A stretch of DNA of 22,235 nt from the NCBI GenBank assembly GCA_021648225.1, contig JAKITE010000035.1, positions 1 to 22,235 of the forward strand, written 5' to 3'. The translations under genes were made by a program, and so were the position numbers. This DNA comes from Paracoccaceae bacterium. Lineage in GTDB: Bacteria > Pseudomonadota > Alphaproteobacteria > Rhodobacterales > Rhodobacteraceae. Under the pieces are notes generated by a model, which had not been told where the DNA came from, searched no databases, and saw only the letters and a list, made by a program, of their open reading frames with translations. Of this stretch, positions 1-7,545 are shown in pieces (position 1 is the stretch's first letter; each line of letters opens with the position of its first letter).

Positions 1-1127
1 GCCGCGCCCGATGCGGGGGCGGCTTTGAACCCGCCGTAACACCAGCCACCATTGAAAAACAGCCCGTCAATATCGGTTTTGTCAATGAAGGGCGAACCGT
101 CCATCGACATATCCATAATCCCGCCCCAACTACGAAGCTGCCGCGCTTTGCCAATGGCGGGAATCATTGCCATGCCGGCCTCGGCCACCTGTTCAACGCG
201 CGGCAGGTTGCCCCGCTGGGCATAGGAATTATACATATCGAGATCACCGCCAAACACCAAACCGCCCTTGTCGGACTGGTTGATATAAAAATGCCCCATG
301 CCGAAACTGATGGTATAATCAATAAACGGTTTGATGCCTTCGGTAACAAAGGCTTGCAAAATGTGGCTCTCGATCGGCAATCGCAGCCCCGCCATTGCGC
401 CAACCTCGGATGACCGCCCCGCCACCGCCATGCCGATTTTACTGGCCTTGATTGCCCCGCGCGAGGTTTGCACCCCTGTGACGCGCCCATCGGTAATATC
501 AAAACCGGTGACCGCGCAGTTTTGGATCAGATCAACCCCGAAACTGTCGGCCGAGCGCGCATAGCCCCAAGCCACCGCATCATGGCGGGCAGTGCCGCCG
601 CGTTTTTGCCACAAACCGCCACGCACCGGAAAACGCGCGTTATCCAGATCAATATAAGGCGCGCGCTTGCGGATGGTCTCGCGGTCAATTATCCGGGCCT
701 CGTCACCGCGCGCGTTGATCATATTGGCGCGCTTGCGATAGCTGGCCACTTGTTCGTCGCTATGACACAACTGCAACATGCCGCGCTGGGAATGCATGAC
801 GTTATAGTTGAGGTCTTGCGACAAGCCTTCCCACAACTTCATCGAATGGGAATAAAATTCGGAATTGCCGGGTTGGCCATAATCACACCGCACAATGGTG
901 GTGTTGCGGCCAATATTACCGCCGCCCAGATAGCCACGTTCCAACACTGCGATATTGGTCATGCCGTATGTTTTAGCCAGATAATGCGCGGTGGCCAAGC
1001 CATGCCCGCCGCCGCCAATGATGATCACATCATATTCAGCCCTGGGTGCCGGATCACGCCAAACGGGTTTCCAGCCTTTGTTGCCGGTCAGCCCTTGTTT
1101 CAAAATCTCGAATGCAGAATAAAGCAT
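1..1127 (-). CDS. soxB: Sarcosine oxidase beta subunit (3' end cut by window edge)
   Basis: This is the FAD/FMN subunit of heterotetrameric sarcosine oxidase, which demethylates sarcosine in the cytoplasm to glycine, with H2O2 and 5,10-methylene-tetrahydrofolate as products. About 375 residues are visible, reading from ATG at 1127 (MLYSAFEILK). A dinucleotide-binding motif YDVIIIGGGGHG lies at residues 32-43 and an acidic strand end (AVLERG) near 60-65. RGGTARHDAVAWG near 176-188 contains His182, which aligns with the histidine that carries covalent FMN in characterised beta subunits. The last visible residues, NGGWCYGGFKAAPASG, are a family signature close to the C-terminus, so only about 40 residues should be missing. 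In relatives the soxD, soxA and soxG genes follow directly; here they would lie left of position 1. The gene diverges from efp. The subunit assignment is firm; the N-terminal start is likely but has only a weak GGGGG-type ribosome site. Confidence 0.95.
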   Translation of the reverse strand, partial: MLYSAFEILKQGLTGNKGWKPVWRDPAPRAEYDVIIIGGGGHGLATAHYLAKTYGMTNIAVLERGYLGGGNIGRNTTIVRCDYGQPGNSEFYSHSMKLWEGLSQDLNYNVMHSQRGMLQLCHSDEQVASYRKRANMINARGDEARIIDRETIRKRAPYIDLDNARFPVRGGLWQKRGGTARHDAVAWGYARSADSFGVDLIQNCAVTGFDITDGRVTGVQTSRGAIKASKIGMAVAGRSSEVGAMAGLRLPIESHILQAFVTEGIKPFIDYTISFGMGHFYINQSDKGGLVFGGDLDMYNSYAQRGNLPRVEQVAEAGMAMIPAIGKARQLRSWGGIMDMSMDGSPFIDKTDIDGLFFNGGWCYGGFKAAPASGA

Positions 1128-1145
1128 CCCCCGAGTTGAGCGACA

Positions 1146-1163
1146 ATTGCCTGATTTGGCAAT
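1146..1163. promoter_or_regulatory. Inverted repeat between soxB and efp
   Basis: ATTGCC and GGCAAT form a 6+6 bp inverted repeat around the 6-base spacer TGATTT. It lies 18 bp upstream of the soxB start codon, in the divergent soxB/efp space. A dimeric regulator site or a soxB promoter element is possible, but a 6-bp arm can easily occur by chance. Confidence 0.25.
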
Positions 1164-1201
1164 CCCCAAAAGCGACCCCTTTGCCCGTTTTCCGACTTTT
1201 C

Positions 1202-1230
1202 TTGCAGGTTTCGATGCCAACCGATATAGA
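1202..1230 (+). promoter_or_regulatory. Putative sigma-70 promoter of efp
   Basis: A -35-like TTGCAG (1202-1207) is followed by a 17-bp spacer and a -10-like TATAGA (1225-1230). Transcription would begin near 1237, giving a leader of about 24 bases before the efp ATG at 1261. Each hexamer matches the consensus only partly, but the spacing is ideal and the position fits. It would serve efp and probably the downstream GST gene. Confidence 0.45.
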
Positions 1231-1260
1231 AGCCGAAAACCAATCAGATCGAGAGCCAAG

Positions 1261-1824
1261 ATGCCTAAAATCAACGGAAACGAAATCAAACCCGGCAATA
1301 TTCTGGAACATGACAAAGGCCTGTGGATCGCGGTTAAAGTCAGCCATGTAAAGCCCGGCAAGGGCGGGGCATTTGCGCAGGTGGAAATGAAAAACCTGCG
1401 CACCGGATCAAAATTGAACGAAAGGTTTCGCTCAAACGACAAGGTTGAAAAAGTCCGGCTTGATCAGAAATCGCAACAGTTTCTTTACGAAAATGACGGT
1501 ATGTTGGTATTTATGGATACCGAGACTTATGAACAAATCGAACTGCCCGCTGACATTCTGGGCGAACGTCGGCCGTTTTTGCAAGACGGTATGACCATCC
1601 AGATTGAATTTCACGACGAAGAGGCGCTAAGCGCCGCGCTACCGCAAAAAGTAACCTGCACCGTAGTTGAGACCGAACCGGCTGTCAAAGGCCAGACCGC
1701 TGCCAATTCGTTTAAGCCTGCGGTGCTGGACAATGGCGTGCGGGTAATGATCCCGCCCTTCGTTGGGCAAGACGAAAAAATTGTCGTCAACACAGAAACC
1801 ATGGAATATGCCGAGCGCGCCTGA
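1261..1824 (+). CDS. efp: Translation elongation factor P
   Basis: EF-P binds the ribosome between the P and E sites and relieves stalling at consecutive prolines. The 187-residue product has the usual length and the three-domain layout: KOW-like N-terminal domain with KPGKG, OB domain, and a C-terminal OB domain ending ...VVNTETMEYAERA. The lysine at the tip of the first domain is residue 34 (VKPGKGGAF). That is the position modified by EpmA/EpmB beta-lysylation in other bacteria; the arginine used by the EarP type is absent. An open frame extends upstream to 1147, but the ATG at 1261 gives the canonical MPKINGNEIKPG start and follows a fitting promoter, so the longer form is unlikely. The GST gene overlaps its last 17 bases. 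Identification is secure; the modification type is inference from the residue. Confidence 0.97.
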   Translation: MPKINGNEIKPGNILEHDKGLWIAVKVSHVKPGKGGAFAQVEMKNLRTGSKLNERFRSNDKVEKVRLDQKSQQFLYENDGMLVFMDTETYEQIELPADILGERRPFLQDGMTIQIEFHDEEALSAALPQKVTCTVVETEPAVKGQTAANSFKPAVLDNGVRVMIPPFVGQDEKIVVNTETMEYAERA

Positions 1825-2596
1825 TCAACCAACCCTTTATCACTCAGAAATATCTTTTTTCAGCCAGATCGCCCGTTTGGCGCTGACAGAGAAGAATGTG
1901 ACGTATAATAGTGTTGTTCTGGCCATAACCCCGCCGGTTTTTGAAAATTTCGAACCGTGGTATCTGGATATAAATGCCAATGCCACGGTGCCCAGCCTGC
2001 AAGTCGGGGATAGAATATTCACCGATGCAGAGCATTACCTTTATAAAATCGACAGGCTTTTCAAGGGGCCATTACTGGCAGGCAGCAACCGGATTGCAAC
2101 CGGCAACTGGGTAATCCGCGCCTTGGCGCTGCAACATCGCGATATTGTGGCGCTGCGGGGGGCAAACAAATTTCTGACATTGCTGGTCAATCGAAAACGC
2201 CTGAAACGGTTGTATCGGTTAAAATCCCAACATCCTGATTTTACTGCACAATACACCGCAAAAATTGCCGAGGTAAAAGATTATAGCGAGGCAATCAAAG
2301 ATCCGAGAAATGCTGTCAGGGTGAATGCCCAGTTTCATGCAGCGCTGGATGCCATTAACAAGGTTCTGGCCAGTTCTCCGCATATTTCCGAAGAAAACTA
2401 CACCATTGCCGATATAGTCTGGACTGCAATTGTCAGCCGTCAAATGCTGCTGAACCGCGCACCCTTTGCCAACCGGCCCAATCTGGCGGAATGGTTTAGC
2501 AGAATGCAGGCGCGGCCCAGCTATAATATTGCGGGAATTCAGGAAAAATTCAGCCTAGGCGCCAAGATGAATATTTTTCTGGGCCTCTGGCGTTAG
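1808..2596 (+). CDS. Glutathione S-transferase family protein
   Basis: This 262-residue protein has the GST fold. An N-terminal thioredoxin-like domain begins PTLYHSEISFFSQIARLAL (about 8-27), has the cis-proline segment ATVPSL (59-64) and the turn before helix 3, FTDAEHYLYKI (71-81). An all-helical C-terminal domain includes ENYTIADIVWTAIV, the conserved N-capping box region. The linker between the two domains, rich in Lys/Arg around residues 115-150, is longer than in short bacterial GSTs and recalls GDAP1-like members. That resemblance is my impression and has not been tested. The ATG at 1808 was chosen because it gives MPSAPDQPTLYH, placing the first beta strand at the usual distance; an upstream in-frame start at 1763 would lie deep inside efp. 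The start lies 17 bases before the end of the efp stop codon, which suggests translational coupling. The substrate cannot be told. Confidence 0.85.
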   Translation: MPSAPDQPTLYHSEISFFSQIARLALTEKNVTYNSVVLAITPPVFENFEPWYLDINANATVPSLQVGDRIFTDAEHYLYKIDRLFKGPLLAGSNRIATGNWVIRALALQHRDIVALRGANKFLTLLVNRKRLKRLYRLKSQHPDFTAQYTAKIAEVKDYSEAIKDPRNAVRVNAQFHAALDAINKVLASSPHISEENYTIADIVWTAIVSRQMLLNRAPFANRPNLAEWFSRMQARPSYNIAGIQEKFSLGAKMNIFLGLWR

Positions 2597-2645
2597 CAGA
2601 AAAAACCGCCTATAGGGGCGGCTACTCTTATTAAGGTCCGATGTA

Positions 2646-3440
2646 ATGTCCCAAGCCTCCGCCAATCTAAACCTGATGATAAAAGCCGCGCGCATTGCCG
2701 GGCGCAAATTGATTCGCGATTTTAACGAGGTGGAACACCTGCAAGTATCCGTCAAAGGTCCCGGCGATTTTGTTTCAAAGGCTGATAAAATGGCCGAAGA
2801 AACCATCCGCGAGATTTTAACCGAAACCCGCCCCAATTACGGATTTCTAGGCGAAGAATTCCCGGAAACCAAAGGCAAAGACCCAACCCGCCGCTGGATC
2901 GTGGACCCGCTGGATGGCACCACAAATTTTCTGCACGGATTACCCCATTGGGCGGTATCCATTGCATTGGAACAAAAAGGCGAAATTGTTGCAGCAGTGA
3001 TCTATGACCCGATCAAAGAAGAAATGTTCACCGCCGAAAAAGGCCAAGGTGCTTGGGTCAATGACCGCCGCTTAAGGGTGTCGGGCCGCACCGACATGAT
3101 CGAGACTATATTTGCCACCGGCCTGCCCTTTGCTGGCCGGCCTGAATTGCCCGAAACCCTGCAAACTTTGGCGCGTATTTTACCCCAAACCGCAGGTGTG
3201 CGCCGCTGGGGTGCCGCTGCGCTTGATATGGCTTATGTCGCCGCAGGGCGATATGATGGCTTTTGGGAAGGCAACCTGAATGCATGGGATATTGCTGCCG
3301 GTGTATTATTGGTAAAAGAATCCGGCGGGCTGGTTGAAGGTTTTGACAAAGACGACAATCCGGTAGAAACCGGCTATGTTATCACCGCTGCCGAACCGAT
3401 CTTTGACCGTTTTGCAAAACTGGTTCGCAACGAAACTTGA
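2646..3440 (+). CDS. suhB: Inositol monophosphatase family protein (SuhB-like)
   Basis: A 264-residue, Mg2+-dependent, Li+-sensitive-type phosphatase that hydrolyses inositol 1-phosphate or a related sugar/nucleotide phosphate in the cytosol. The metal site is complete: GEE with Glu70-Glu71, WIVDPLDGTTNF with Asp87, Asp90 and Thr93, and WDIAAGVLLVKESGG with Asp215. Length matches E. coli SuhB (267). The start ATG at 2646 is preceded by AAGG about 10 bases upstream; another ATG at 2641 runs straight into TAA. The 49 bases before it hold a short 5-bp hairpin (2606-2621) without a U-run. Alphaproteobacteria have several paralogues of this family (SuhB, CysQ, HisN), so the exact substrate is open. 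The intact KGPGDFVSKAD segment at 37-47 and WAVSIAL after the metal motif fit SuhB best. Confidence 0.88.
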   Translation: MSQASANLNLMIKAARIAGRKLIRDFNEVEHLQVSVKGPGDFVSKADKMAEETIREILTETRPNYGFLGEEFPETKGKDPTRRWIVDPLDGTTNFLHGLPHWAVSIALEQKGEIVAAVIYDPIKEEMFTAEKGQGAWVNDRRLRVSGRTDMIETIFATGLPFAGRPELPETLQTLARILPQTAGVRRWGAAALDMAYVAAGRYDGFWEGNLNAWDIAAGVLLVKESGGLVEGFDKDDNPVETGYVITAAEPIFDRFAKLVRNET

Positions 3441-3447
3441 CCCAAAA

Positions 3448-3465
3448 CCGAGCGTAGCGAGGCCA
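3448..3465 (+). repeat. Copy 1 of the CCGAGCGYAGCGAGGCCA motif
   Basis: The 18-bp sequence ccgagcgtagcgaggcca begins 7 bases after the suhB stop. The same motif occurs after the class-V aminotransferase gene (8735-8752, one base different) and, in minus orientation, downstream of valS (12443-12460, identical). All three copies follow a stop codon in the direction of transcription. Confidence 0.7.
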
Positions 3466-3476
3466 TGCCTCGTTAC
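3454..3476. terminator. 10-bp hairpin between convergent suhB and kinase remnant
   Basis: Bases 3454-3463 (gtagcgaggc) pair with 3467-3476 (gcctcgttac), with one G-T wobble, around a 3-base loop. The hairpin includes the stop codon of the minus-strand kinase gene (3473-3475). No proper T-run follows on the plus strand; on the minus strand a TTTT lies a few bases downstream. It may stop transcription of one or both convergent genes, but the missing U-tract makes this uncertain. Confidence 0.4.
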
Positions 3477-4190
3477 AACAAAGAAACAAGATTACGGGCA
3501 CGCTTGGGTTCTATTTCCCAGCAACACGCAATTTCCCAAGCCAACCGAGCCTTGGAGATTTCCGACCCTTTATCTGCATCAAGGTCAAAAACAGGGGTAT
3601 CAACCCTGCATTCATCCCAATCAATCAAGGCGGGGGCTTGACCATCCATCACCAATATATTTTCCGACCCAAAATCCGCATGAATGGTGCAAGGCGTTAC
3701 ATCTGGCAATTCTCCCCATGCATCCCTGCATTTTTTTACAATTTCTTTTGGCATATTTTTTAGATCAATATCGCCACTAACTGATTGAATTAGCAGAATT
3801 TTAGCACTGGAAAATGTCGGGCGCTGGATGTGGTTTTTGCCCAATTGATGAAAGTGCCGCAACAAGGGTGTAAATTGCAGGATTTCAGATTGCTGCGCGG
3901 AATCGCCCTGCAAAAAACGGTTCTAGTGTCCAGCCATTTTCCGACAGATTCCCCCCCTTGCTGCGGATTAGCCTTGGAACCCTAAACCCCGCCTTTTGGG
4001 CAAATTCCTGAACCGGCCCCAGCCATGCCAGTGCGGCATTGGACCGCCGCGTGGTTTTTACAACAAAAAGCCGGCCATTTTTTGCAACCTTAAAACAGGC
4101 ATTGCGATGGCCACCGCTTAACTGCCCAAGCACCTCGAACCGGCCCCAAGCCTGCAAGATTTGAGGCTCAAGCAAGCCGCAGCACCGCAT
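3473..4190 (-). pseudogene. APH/choline-kinase-like phosphotransferase, broken by a +1 frameshift
   Basis: Two adjacent frames encode the two halves of one small kinase-fold protein. The upstream half (from ATG 4190, MRCCGLLEPQ) has the nucleotide-binding lobe with LSGGHRNACFKV and the strand RLFVVKTT with its ATP-binding lysine. It ends ...GWTLEPFFAGRFRAAI then stop. The downstream half begins LQGDSAQQSEI and carries the catalytic loop HADFGSENIL and the metal-binding IDWDE. The break falls in a run of six A on the plus strand (3912-3917). Removing one base gives TLEPFLQGDSAQQ and a single 238-residue protein, very close to a normal small APH-family enzyme. Both catalytic motifs are intact, so the change is recent, a sequencing error, or a slippage site. 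The gene overlaps the end of ygfZ by 23 bases and is probably cotranscribed with it. The substrate (thiamine, choline, sugar) is unknown. Confidence 0.8.
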
Positions 4191-4935
4191 TGCCCGCCTG
4201 CATCTCGTCTTTGGCCCGTTGAAACCGCACATAAGCGAGGCCCATGCCGTTATCCACCGTAAACAGCGTTCCCACCGGCTTGCCATCCGCAGTAATTTCG
4301 CTGCCCACAGGCGGCGCATCACCCGTTACGCTAACCTTGACCAAGCCCTTTTTTAGCTCGGTTTTATGTTTCATACGCGCGGTAATTTCCTGCCCCACAT
4401 AACAGCCTTTGCGAAAATCAACGCCGTTTAGCCGCTCGAATCCAGCCTCCAGAATATAGGTTTCATCCGCTACCAGTTCAGCGCCGGATTCCGGAATGAT
4501 ATGCTCCACCCGCAATGCCTTAAATTCAGCCGGATCAAACGGGGCGAAATCCGGGGCTGTCAGCCCGTAAAACCGCCAGCCCATACTGGCATCGCGCGGG
4601 TCTGCCAATGCGCCATCGGGAAATGCGCCTAGCCCGCGCCAGACTTTTTCATCAGCCATTTCAACTTGCACATCAGCCCGCAAGCGGTACATGGTCAGGC
4701 GTTGCGTCAATGCCGCCGCGCGATCCGCCGCCACATCAAGCAAGATAAAATCGCCGCTATCTATCAGGAAAAAATCAAACAGATATTTGCCTTGTGGTGA
4801 AAGCAATGCCGCATAGATCGCACCATCCGACAGGCCAGCCAGATCATTAGTAACCAGATCTTGCAAAAACTTTACGCGATCCCCGCCCGAAATTCGCAGC
4901 ACTTGGCGTGTTTTATCCTGAAACCCTTTGGTCAT
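4168..4935 (-). CDS. ygfZ: Folate-binding protein YgfZ / IBA57 family
   Basis: A 255-residue GcvT-fold protein that binds tetrahydrofolate and supports assembly or repair of Fe-S enzymes such as MiaB. The signature KGCYVGQE is at residues 176-183 with the conserved Cys178. The N-terminal half (LRISGGDRVKFLQDLVTNDL, SPQGKYLFDFFLID) matches the family, as does the short C-terminal beta-barrel (VGTLFTVDNGMGLAYVR). The ATG at 4935 is strongly supported by an AGGAGGG ribosome site 7-8 bases upstream; the frame stays open to 5142 but without comparable support. The kinase remnant begins inside its last 23 bases, suggesting a two-gene unit. It diverges from the glycosyltransferase gene across 66 bp that contain a 12-bp palindrome. 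Confidence 0.92.
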   Translation of the reverse strand: MTKGFQDKTRQVLRISGGDRVKFLQDLVTNDLAGLSDGAIYAALLSPQGKYLFDFFLIDSGDFILLDVAADRAAALTQRLTMYRLRADVQVEMADEKVWRGLGAFPDGALADPRDASMGWRFYGLTAPDFAPFDPAEFKALRVEHIIPESGAELVADETYILEAGFERLNGVDFRKGCYVGQEITARMKHKTELKKGLVKVSVTGDAPPVGSEITADGKPVGTLFTVDNGMGLAYVRFQRAKDEMQAGNAVLRLA

Positions 4936-4955
4936 TGGCGACCCTCCTCTTTTCA

Positions 4956-4967
4956 GCCTATATAGGC
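4956..4967. promoter_or_regulatory. Perfect 12-bp palindrome between divergent ygfZ and glycosyltransferase
   Basis: GCCTATATAGGC is its own reverse complement and lies 20 bp from the ygfZ start and 34 bp from the glycosyltransferase start. Its central TATATA could act as the -10 box for both directions, or the palindrome could be an operator. A TTGGCG at 4935-4940 lies 18 bp from TATATA in the plus direction. No experiment-like evidence is available from sequence alone. Confidence 0.4.
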
Positions 4968-5001
4968 AGCAAACCCGAAATTGCCCATAGGTAGAGACAA
5001 A

Positions 5002-5685
5002 ATGCCCGCCCCCGTTTCTGTGATTATTCCAACCCTGAACGCTGCCAGCACCCTTGGCCCCTGCCTTGGTGCTGTGGCGACAGGCCTGCAACATGGCATC
5101 ATTGCCGAGGTGATTTTTGCCGATGGCGGTTCGGATGACCATATTGCCGACATTGCCGGGCTAAGCGGCGCGCGGCTGATACAGGCGCCAAGGGGGCGGG
5201 GCAGCCAGCTTGCAAATGCTGCAAAAAGCGCAAAGGCAGACTGGCTGCTATTTTTGCATAGCGATACGGTGTTGGCGCAAAACTGGCCGCAAACCACCCT
5301 GAATCATATCAACAACCACCCCGACAAAGCCGGCTATTTCAAATTGAAATTCAACACAGATAGCATTGGTGCCAAAATAGTTGCCGGCTGGGCCAACTGG
5401 CGCGCCCGCGTGTTTAGCCTGCCCTATGGCGATCAAGGTTTGCTGATTTCACGCACATTATATGACCAGATCGGCGGCTATGCCGACATCCCCCTGATGG
5501 AGGACGTGCATATTGCCAAAGCCCTTAAAGGCAAGTTTACAGCGCTTGATTGCATCGCAACCACCAGTGCTGAACGGTATCAAAAACAAGGCTGGTGGCG
5601 GCGCAGTTTCAGAAATTTTTCCATTCTGATGCAATATAAAATGGGGGTTGATCCGGTTATTCTGGCCGAAAAATACCGCCGCTAA
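5002..5685 (+). CDS. Family-2 glycosyltransferase (TIGR04283-like)
   Basis: A 227-residue GT-A glycosyltransferase with the family-2 start VSVIIPTLNAASTLGPCL (5-22). It has a nucleotide-sugar-binding Asp in FADGGSDD (39-46), the metal-site variant LFLHSDT (84-89), PYGDQG (141-146) and IPLMEDV (163-169). The combination of PRGRG (63-67), H(S/A)D, GDQG and LMED is typical of the TIGR04283 group, small transferases often encoded near radical-SAM/selenodomain proteins. No such neighbour is seen here. No signal peptide or membrane helix is apparent. The ATG at 5002 follows GGTAGAG at a good distance; an in-frame TTG at 4981 lacks one. Its stop codon overlaps the stop of the convergent ABC transporter gene. 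The acceptor is unknown. Confidence 0.87.
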   Translation: MPAPVSVIIPTLNAASTLGPCLGAVATGLQHGIIAEVIFADGGSDDHIADIAGLSGARLIQAPRGRGSQLANAAKSAKADWLLFLHSDTVLAQNWPQTTLNHINNHPDKAGYFKLKFNTDSIGAKIVAGWANWRARVFSLPYGDQGLLISRTLYDQIGGYADIPLMEDVHIAKALKGKFTALDCIATTSAERYQKQGWWRRSFRNFSILMQYKMGVDPVILAEKYRR

Positions 5686-7415
5686 CCGCCGAATTGCAGC
5701 CGGTATAGCTCTGCATAAATACCGTCATTTTCCAGCAATTCCGAATGGGTTCCGGTTTCGGCAATTTTGCCCTGATCCAGCACCACAATCATATCCGCAT
5801 CCATAATCGTGGCCAACCGATGGGCAATGATTAACGTAGTGCGCCCTTTCGAGAGGCGCGCCAATGCCGCGCGAATTGCGGCCTCTGATTCTGCATCCAG
5901 TGCCGAGGTCGGCTCATCCAGCAGCAATATCGGCGCATCGCGCAGCATGGCCCGCGCGATAGAAAGCCGTTGTTTTTCCCCGCCTGAAAACGTCGCGCCG
6001 CCGCTGGTGATTTGACTGTCATAGCCATCAGGCAATGCCATGATAAACCCGTCTGCCGAGGCTGATTTTGCGGCGGCAACAATATCTGCCTGCGCCGCCC
6101 CAACCCGGCCAAAGGCAATATTTTGCCCAACCGAACCCGTTAACAAAATCGAATCCTGCCCGACCATGGCAATTTGCTGGCGCAAAGACACCTGACTAAC
6201 CGCACGAATATCAACCCCGTCGATCAATATCGCGCCATCCGTCACATCATAAAGCCGGGGCAACAGGTTAAAAATGGTTGATTTCCCCGCACCGGATCGC
6301 CCGACAAAAGCCACGGTTTTTCCCGCCGGAATTTCCAGATTAATACCGTTTAAAGCAGCCTTGCCATCGGGATAAGCAAAGGCCACATTTTGAAATGAAA
6401 TCCTGCCCTTAACCTTTGCCATAATTGAAGCACCCGCAGCATCAATGATGGTATTTTCCAGATCAATAATTTCAAACACCCGGTCCAGCGCTGCCTCGCC
6501 TTGCTTGGCGGCTGCAAATGTTTTGCCCAGATTACGCGCTGGCTGGGAAATCACCCCGAACCCCGTCATCAGCCCCATAAAATCTGCCAAAGTCGCGTCG
6601 CCATTTGAAAGCCGCCATGCGACAATCACCAAAAGCGCGGCAATCGCCGCCCCCGAAAGCGCCTCCATCATTGGCGAAAGCTGTGCTTCGAGCCGGATAA
6701 GCCGTTGTTTTAATGCCAAAAGCCGGTCAAAAACACCCTTGGCGGTATTGATCAGGTAGTCCTCTAGCTGATAGGTCCGCGCCATGCGAATGCCTGATAA
6801 TGCCTCGGAAACATCACCGGTCATGCTTGCCAGATCATCCTGCGTGCTGCGCGAAACCTTGTGGATACGCACGCCGATACGATTTACCGGCAGCACCGCC
6901 AATGAAAAAACCAGCACCAGCGTTAGCGTGATCAGCCAGTCGATGGTTAGCATAACTGCAACCGAAGCCACAATAATCAGCACCGAGCTAAGCCCCCCGA
7001 ATATCTGGATAACCGCCGTGCGCACCAACATAATATCGGCCGTAAACCGCGTGGCCAGTGCTGTAGAGGATTCGTTTTGCAGCCGCGCCAGATCCGCATG
7101 AACCAGTTTTTCATGCATGGCTTTTTGCAGGTCGGTTTCCGCATTAACCAAGGCCGTATAAGTTCGGGTCTGGAAAATATAGGTGCAGGCCGCTTTGGTG
7201 GAGGTCAGCAATAAAATGACCAGCGGTCCCCACCAGATTACGCTCGGATCCGCAGTTTCAAACCCGTGCATTACCAGTTGAATGCCCTTTGCATAACCCG
7301 CAGATGTTATCGCCCCGATCAGCATGGCAAAAACACCAACCGCAATAAGCCCGCGATATTTCAGCAGCCAGTCACGCCATAGACGCCGATAAGGGCCGAT
7401 ATTTCTGGATGCCAT
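5682..7415 (-). CDS. ABC exporter, fused permease/ATPase, MsbA-like
   Basis: A 577-residue half-transporter that would work as a homodimer in the inner membrane. The transmembrane domain (about residues 20-320) contains hydrophobic stretches near 22-42, 60-80, 135-155, 158-178 and 250-268. The nucleotide-binding domain has Walker A GRSGAGKST (372-380), Q-loop Gln420, signature FSGGEKQ (476-482), Walker B ILLLDE (496-501) and H-loop His532, all intact, so it should be active. Similarity to the MsbA/ABCB group suggests export of lipid A, another lipid or a hydrophobic compound. Substrate class cannot be fixed, because alphaproteobacteria have several such paralogues. The neighbouring glycosyltransferase allows an envelope-glycolipid role, but the two genes converge and are not co-transcribed. 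The ATG at 7415 has GGAGCAGGA 6-14 bases upstream. Confidence 0.9.
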   Translation of the reverse strand: MASRNIGPYRRLWRDWLLKYRGLIAVGVFAMLIGAITSAGYAKGIQLVMHGFETADPSVIWWGPLVILLLTSTKAACTYIFQTRTYTALVNAETDLQKAMHEKLVHADLARLQNESSTALATRFTADIMLVRTAVIQIFGGLSSVLIIVASVAVMLTIDWLITLTLVLVFSLAVLPVNRIGVRIHKVSRSTQDDLASMTGDVSEALSGIRMARTYQLEDYLINTAKGVFDRLLALKQRLIRLEAQLSPMMEALSGAAIAALLVIVAWRLSNGDATLADFMGLMTGFGVISQPARNLGKTFAAAKQGEAALDRVFEIIDLENTIIDAAGASIMAKVKGRISFQNVAFAYPDGKAALNGINLEIPAGKTVAFVGRSGAGKSTIFNLLPRLYDVTDGAILIDGVDIRAVSQVSLRQQIAMVGQDSILLTGSVGQNIAFGRVGAAQADIVAAAKSASADGFIMALPDGYDSQITSGGATFSGGEKQRLSIARAMLRDAPILLLDEPTSALDAESEAAIRAALARLSKGRTTLIIAHRLATIMDADMIVVLDQGKIAETGTHSELLENDGIYAELYRLQFGG

Positions 7416-7545
7416 TGGGTGTCCTGCTCCGAATTCGTTCTGTGGCTCTTTTTACGCGCTGCCATAGCCTGTTACAAGCGGGCTGATTAGGGGTTTTCCT
7501 CGGCACAAAAACAGATACTCTGGCATAAACTTTCAGGAGAACCCA

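Noticed and set aside
468..1139. A long plus-strand open frame of 223 codons
   Set aside because: It lies opposite soxB, whose minus-strand translation contains clear FAD and FMN motifs along the whole length; the plus frame has no recognisable domain.
1147..1260. N-terminal extension of EF-P by 38 residues
   Set aside because: The extension is not like any EF-P, and the canonical MPKINGNEIKPG start with a promoter just upstream explains the gene.
2606..2621. Hairpin CCGCC/GGCGG between the GST gene and suhB as a terminator
   Set aside because: The stem is only 5 bp, no T-run follows, and suhB starts 25 bases later, so read-through is more likely.
5682..5685. Possible misassembly where the glycosyltransferase and ABC transporter genes overlap
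   Set aside because: Both proteins end naturally, and overlapping convergent stop codons are common in compact genomes.
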